6,504 bases of DNA, taken from NCBI GenBank assembly GCA_900758315.1, contig CAAERF010000517.1:1-6504 (forward strand), read 5' to 3'. The notes under the pieces were generated by a model that saw nothing but the letters and a program-made list of their open reading frames with translations, was not told where the DNA came from and did no database searches. Positions 5,774 through 6,504 of this stretch are shown here, one piece after another. Position numbers and translations under genes: made by a program. Each line of letters begins with the position of its first letter. Position 1 is the stretch's first letter. This DNA is from an uncultured Oscillospiraceae bacterium. Lineage in GTDB: Bacteria; Bacillota; Clostridia; Oscillospirales; Oscillospiraceae.

Positions 5774-5833
5774 AAAATATATGATATGTTTGATGTAAAA
5801 AACATCAGGTTCTCAACCAGACATTTGGGTAAG

Positions 5834-6504
5834 TCAAGACGATGCTTCTGATATAAGATATGCAACATTAAAATCATCATATACTTGAGAATTTAAATGC
5901 ATATCTTCATATAACTTGATATAGTCGCCGATTGTTTTGCCAAAAACAGAACTATTACAATTATTGCATGTGTTATCCTCTGCATATATATGAGTGTTTC
6001 CATCGTTGTCCTCAACAAATAAGAGAGTAACATCTATTTTATCTTCTGTTAACCAGAAAGAGATATATTTTGAAAGAGTCCCATCAATTTCTGTGGCACC
6101 ATCCGGAATTTGCTCATCTGATTCCAGCTCATTAATATGTTCCCAAAAAATTTGAGGAGAGAACACAAGTAATTTTAAGTTTTTTTGAGAGTCTTCTGAG
6201 TACCATATATGTGCTTCTGTGTTGAGATAGTCGGTTATATTAATATCCGTATCTGCCGGTAACTCATAAGTTTCACCGGCGTCAGAAGTCAGCGAAAAGG
6301 TTTTTGCATGATTAGAATAAGAAGTGACAATCCCCTTGACAAAATAGTAAGTTATATCTGAATCACTATCATAATAAGAGCCGGAACCATCTATATCATA
6401 AGATACATATTGCCCCTCAGGCTCCTTAGGGGCGGAAAGGGTGATTAGATCTGAGGGGGCTTTGCCAAAAGCTTGTCCGGATAGCAATATACTACCGAGT
6501 ACGA
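5834..6504 (-). CDS. Secreted protein of unknown function, 5' end beyond the window
   Basis: The frame is open to the right edge; 222 residues are visible and the start is missing. The first visible residues read VLGSILLSGQAFGKA, the hydrophobic end of a Sec signal peptide with likely cleavage after GQA or AFG. No lipobox Cys is present, so the protein is probably released or wall-associated. A TTG inside this stretch (6487) could be read as a start but would destroy the signal peptide, so it was not chosen. Counting from that TTG, residues 25-45 are Asp/Ser/Tyr/Gly-rich. Residues 48-110 form a beta-rich segment (FVKGIVTSY, KTFSLTSDAGETYELP, AHIWYSED, LKLLVFS), and residues 134-213 contain a second one (IDGTLSKYI, DVTLLFVEDNDGNTHIYAED, GDYIKLYEDM, NVAYLI). 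A CNNC pair at 174-177 could form a disulphide or bind metal. The segments resemble small OB-like domains, as in the lipoprotein at the left end. Function not recognised. Confidence 0.8.
   Translation of the reverse strand, partial: VLGSILLSGQAFGKAPSDLITLSAPKEPEGQYVSYDIDGSGSYYDSDSDITYYFVKGIVTSYSNHAKTFSLTSDAGETYELPADTDINITDYLNTEAHIWYSEDSQKNLKLLVFSPQIFWEHINELESDEQIPDGATEIDGTLSKYISFWLTEDKIDVTLLFVEDNDGNTHIYAEDNTCNNCNSSVFGKTIGDYIKLYEDMHLNSQVYDDFNVAYLISEASS

Noticed and set aside
5791..5807. TGATGT/ACATCA hairpin with an A5 loop
   Set aside because: A six-pair stem with no T-tract on either strand; the nearby 13-bp hairpin explains termination better.
5632..5880. 82-codon - strand ORF between the sigma-like and secreted-protein genes
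   Set aside because: It spans a strong terminator hairpin, overlaps the end of the secreted-protein gene in another frame and has no credible domain.
6485..6487. TTG start for the right-hand secreted protein
   Set aside because: The frame stays open to the window edge and the upstream residues form the hydrophobic core of a signal peptide.
1..6504. CRISPR arrays, tRNA/rRNA genes, transposases or attachment-site repeats
   Set aside because: None seen: no regularly spaced direct repeats, no cloverleaf-like sequence, and no recombinase or transposase motifs in any plausible frame.

Overview
The window looks like a chromosomal segment of a low-to-mid GC Gram-positive bacterium, most likely a gut clostridium of the Lachnospiraceae type. 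This is inferred from a Sec/lipobox lipoprotein, strong purine-rich Shine-Dalgarno sites, a clostridial-style multidomain cell-wall lysin, and small secreted proteins with acidic, Ser/Asn-rich linkers. No ribosomal or other taxonomic marker is present, so the assignment is soft.

Layout, left to right. (1) 6-647 (+): a 213-residue lipoprotein with a long disordered linker and one small beta-rich domain. (2) 668-695: a hairpin terminator shared with the convergent next gene. (3) 733-2520 (-): a 595-residue leaderless, endolysin-like cell-wall hydrolase with a lysozyme-like domain, a CHAP-type amidase/peptidase, an SH3b domain and C-terminal peptidoglycan-binding repeats. A perfect 14-bp palindrome sits between its candidate -10 and its ribosome binding site. 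(4) 2521-3025: about 500 bases without a convincing gene, holding possible decayed coding fragments, a candidate promoter and a long hairpin ahead of asnB. (5) 3026-4858 (+): a complete glutamine-hydrolysing asparagine synthetase (asnB), clearly GC-richer than everything around it. (6) 4851-4999 (+): a tiny ORF overlapping the asnB stop by 8 bases. It appears to continue in the -1 frame into a short hydrophobic helix, and then reaches a strong terminator at 4986-5018. (7) 5111-5622 (+): a small sigma-70-like regulator with regions 2 and 4. Its natural N-terminus seems to lie upstream in another frame, one A short in an A6 run. (8) 5736-5773: a hairpin terminator for both strands. (9) 5834-6504 (-): a secreted protein of unknown function whose start lies beyond the right edge.

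The genes do not form one obvious pathway. Three act at or outside the membrane or wall (lipoprotein, lysin, secreted protein), one makes asparagine or amidates another substrate, and one is a putative alternative sigma factor. The two most unusual observations are the pair of apparent -1 frame changes within about 230 bases (4926-4930 and 5145-5150). Each would join two plausible halves of a small protein, and each could be recoding, slippage, real decay or a sequence error. The leaderless lysin, with no holin or other phage gene in view, is the other notable element.
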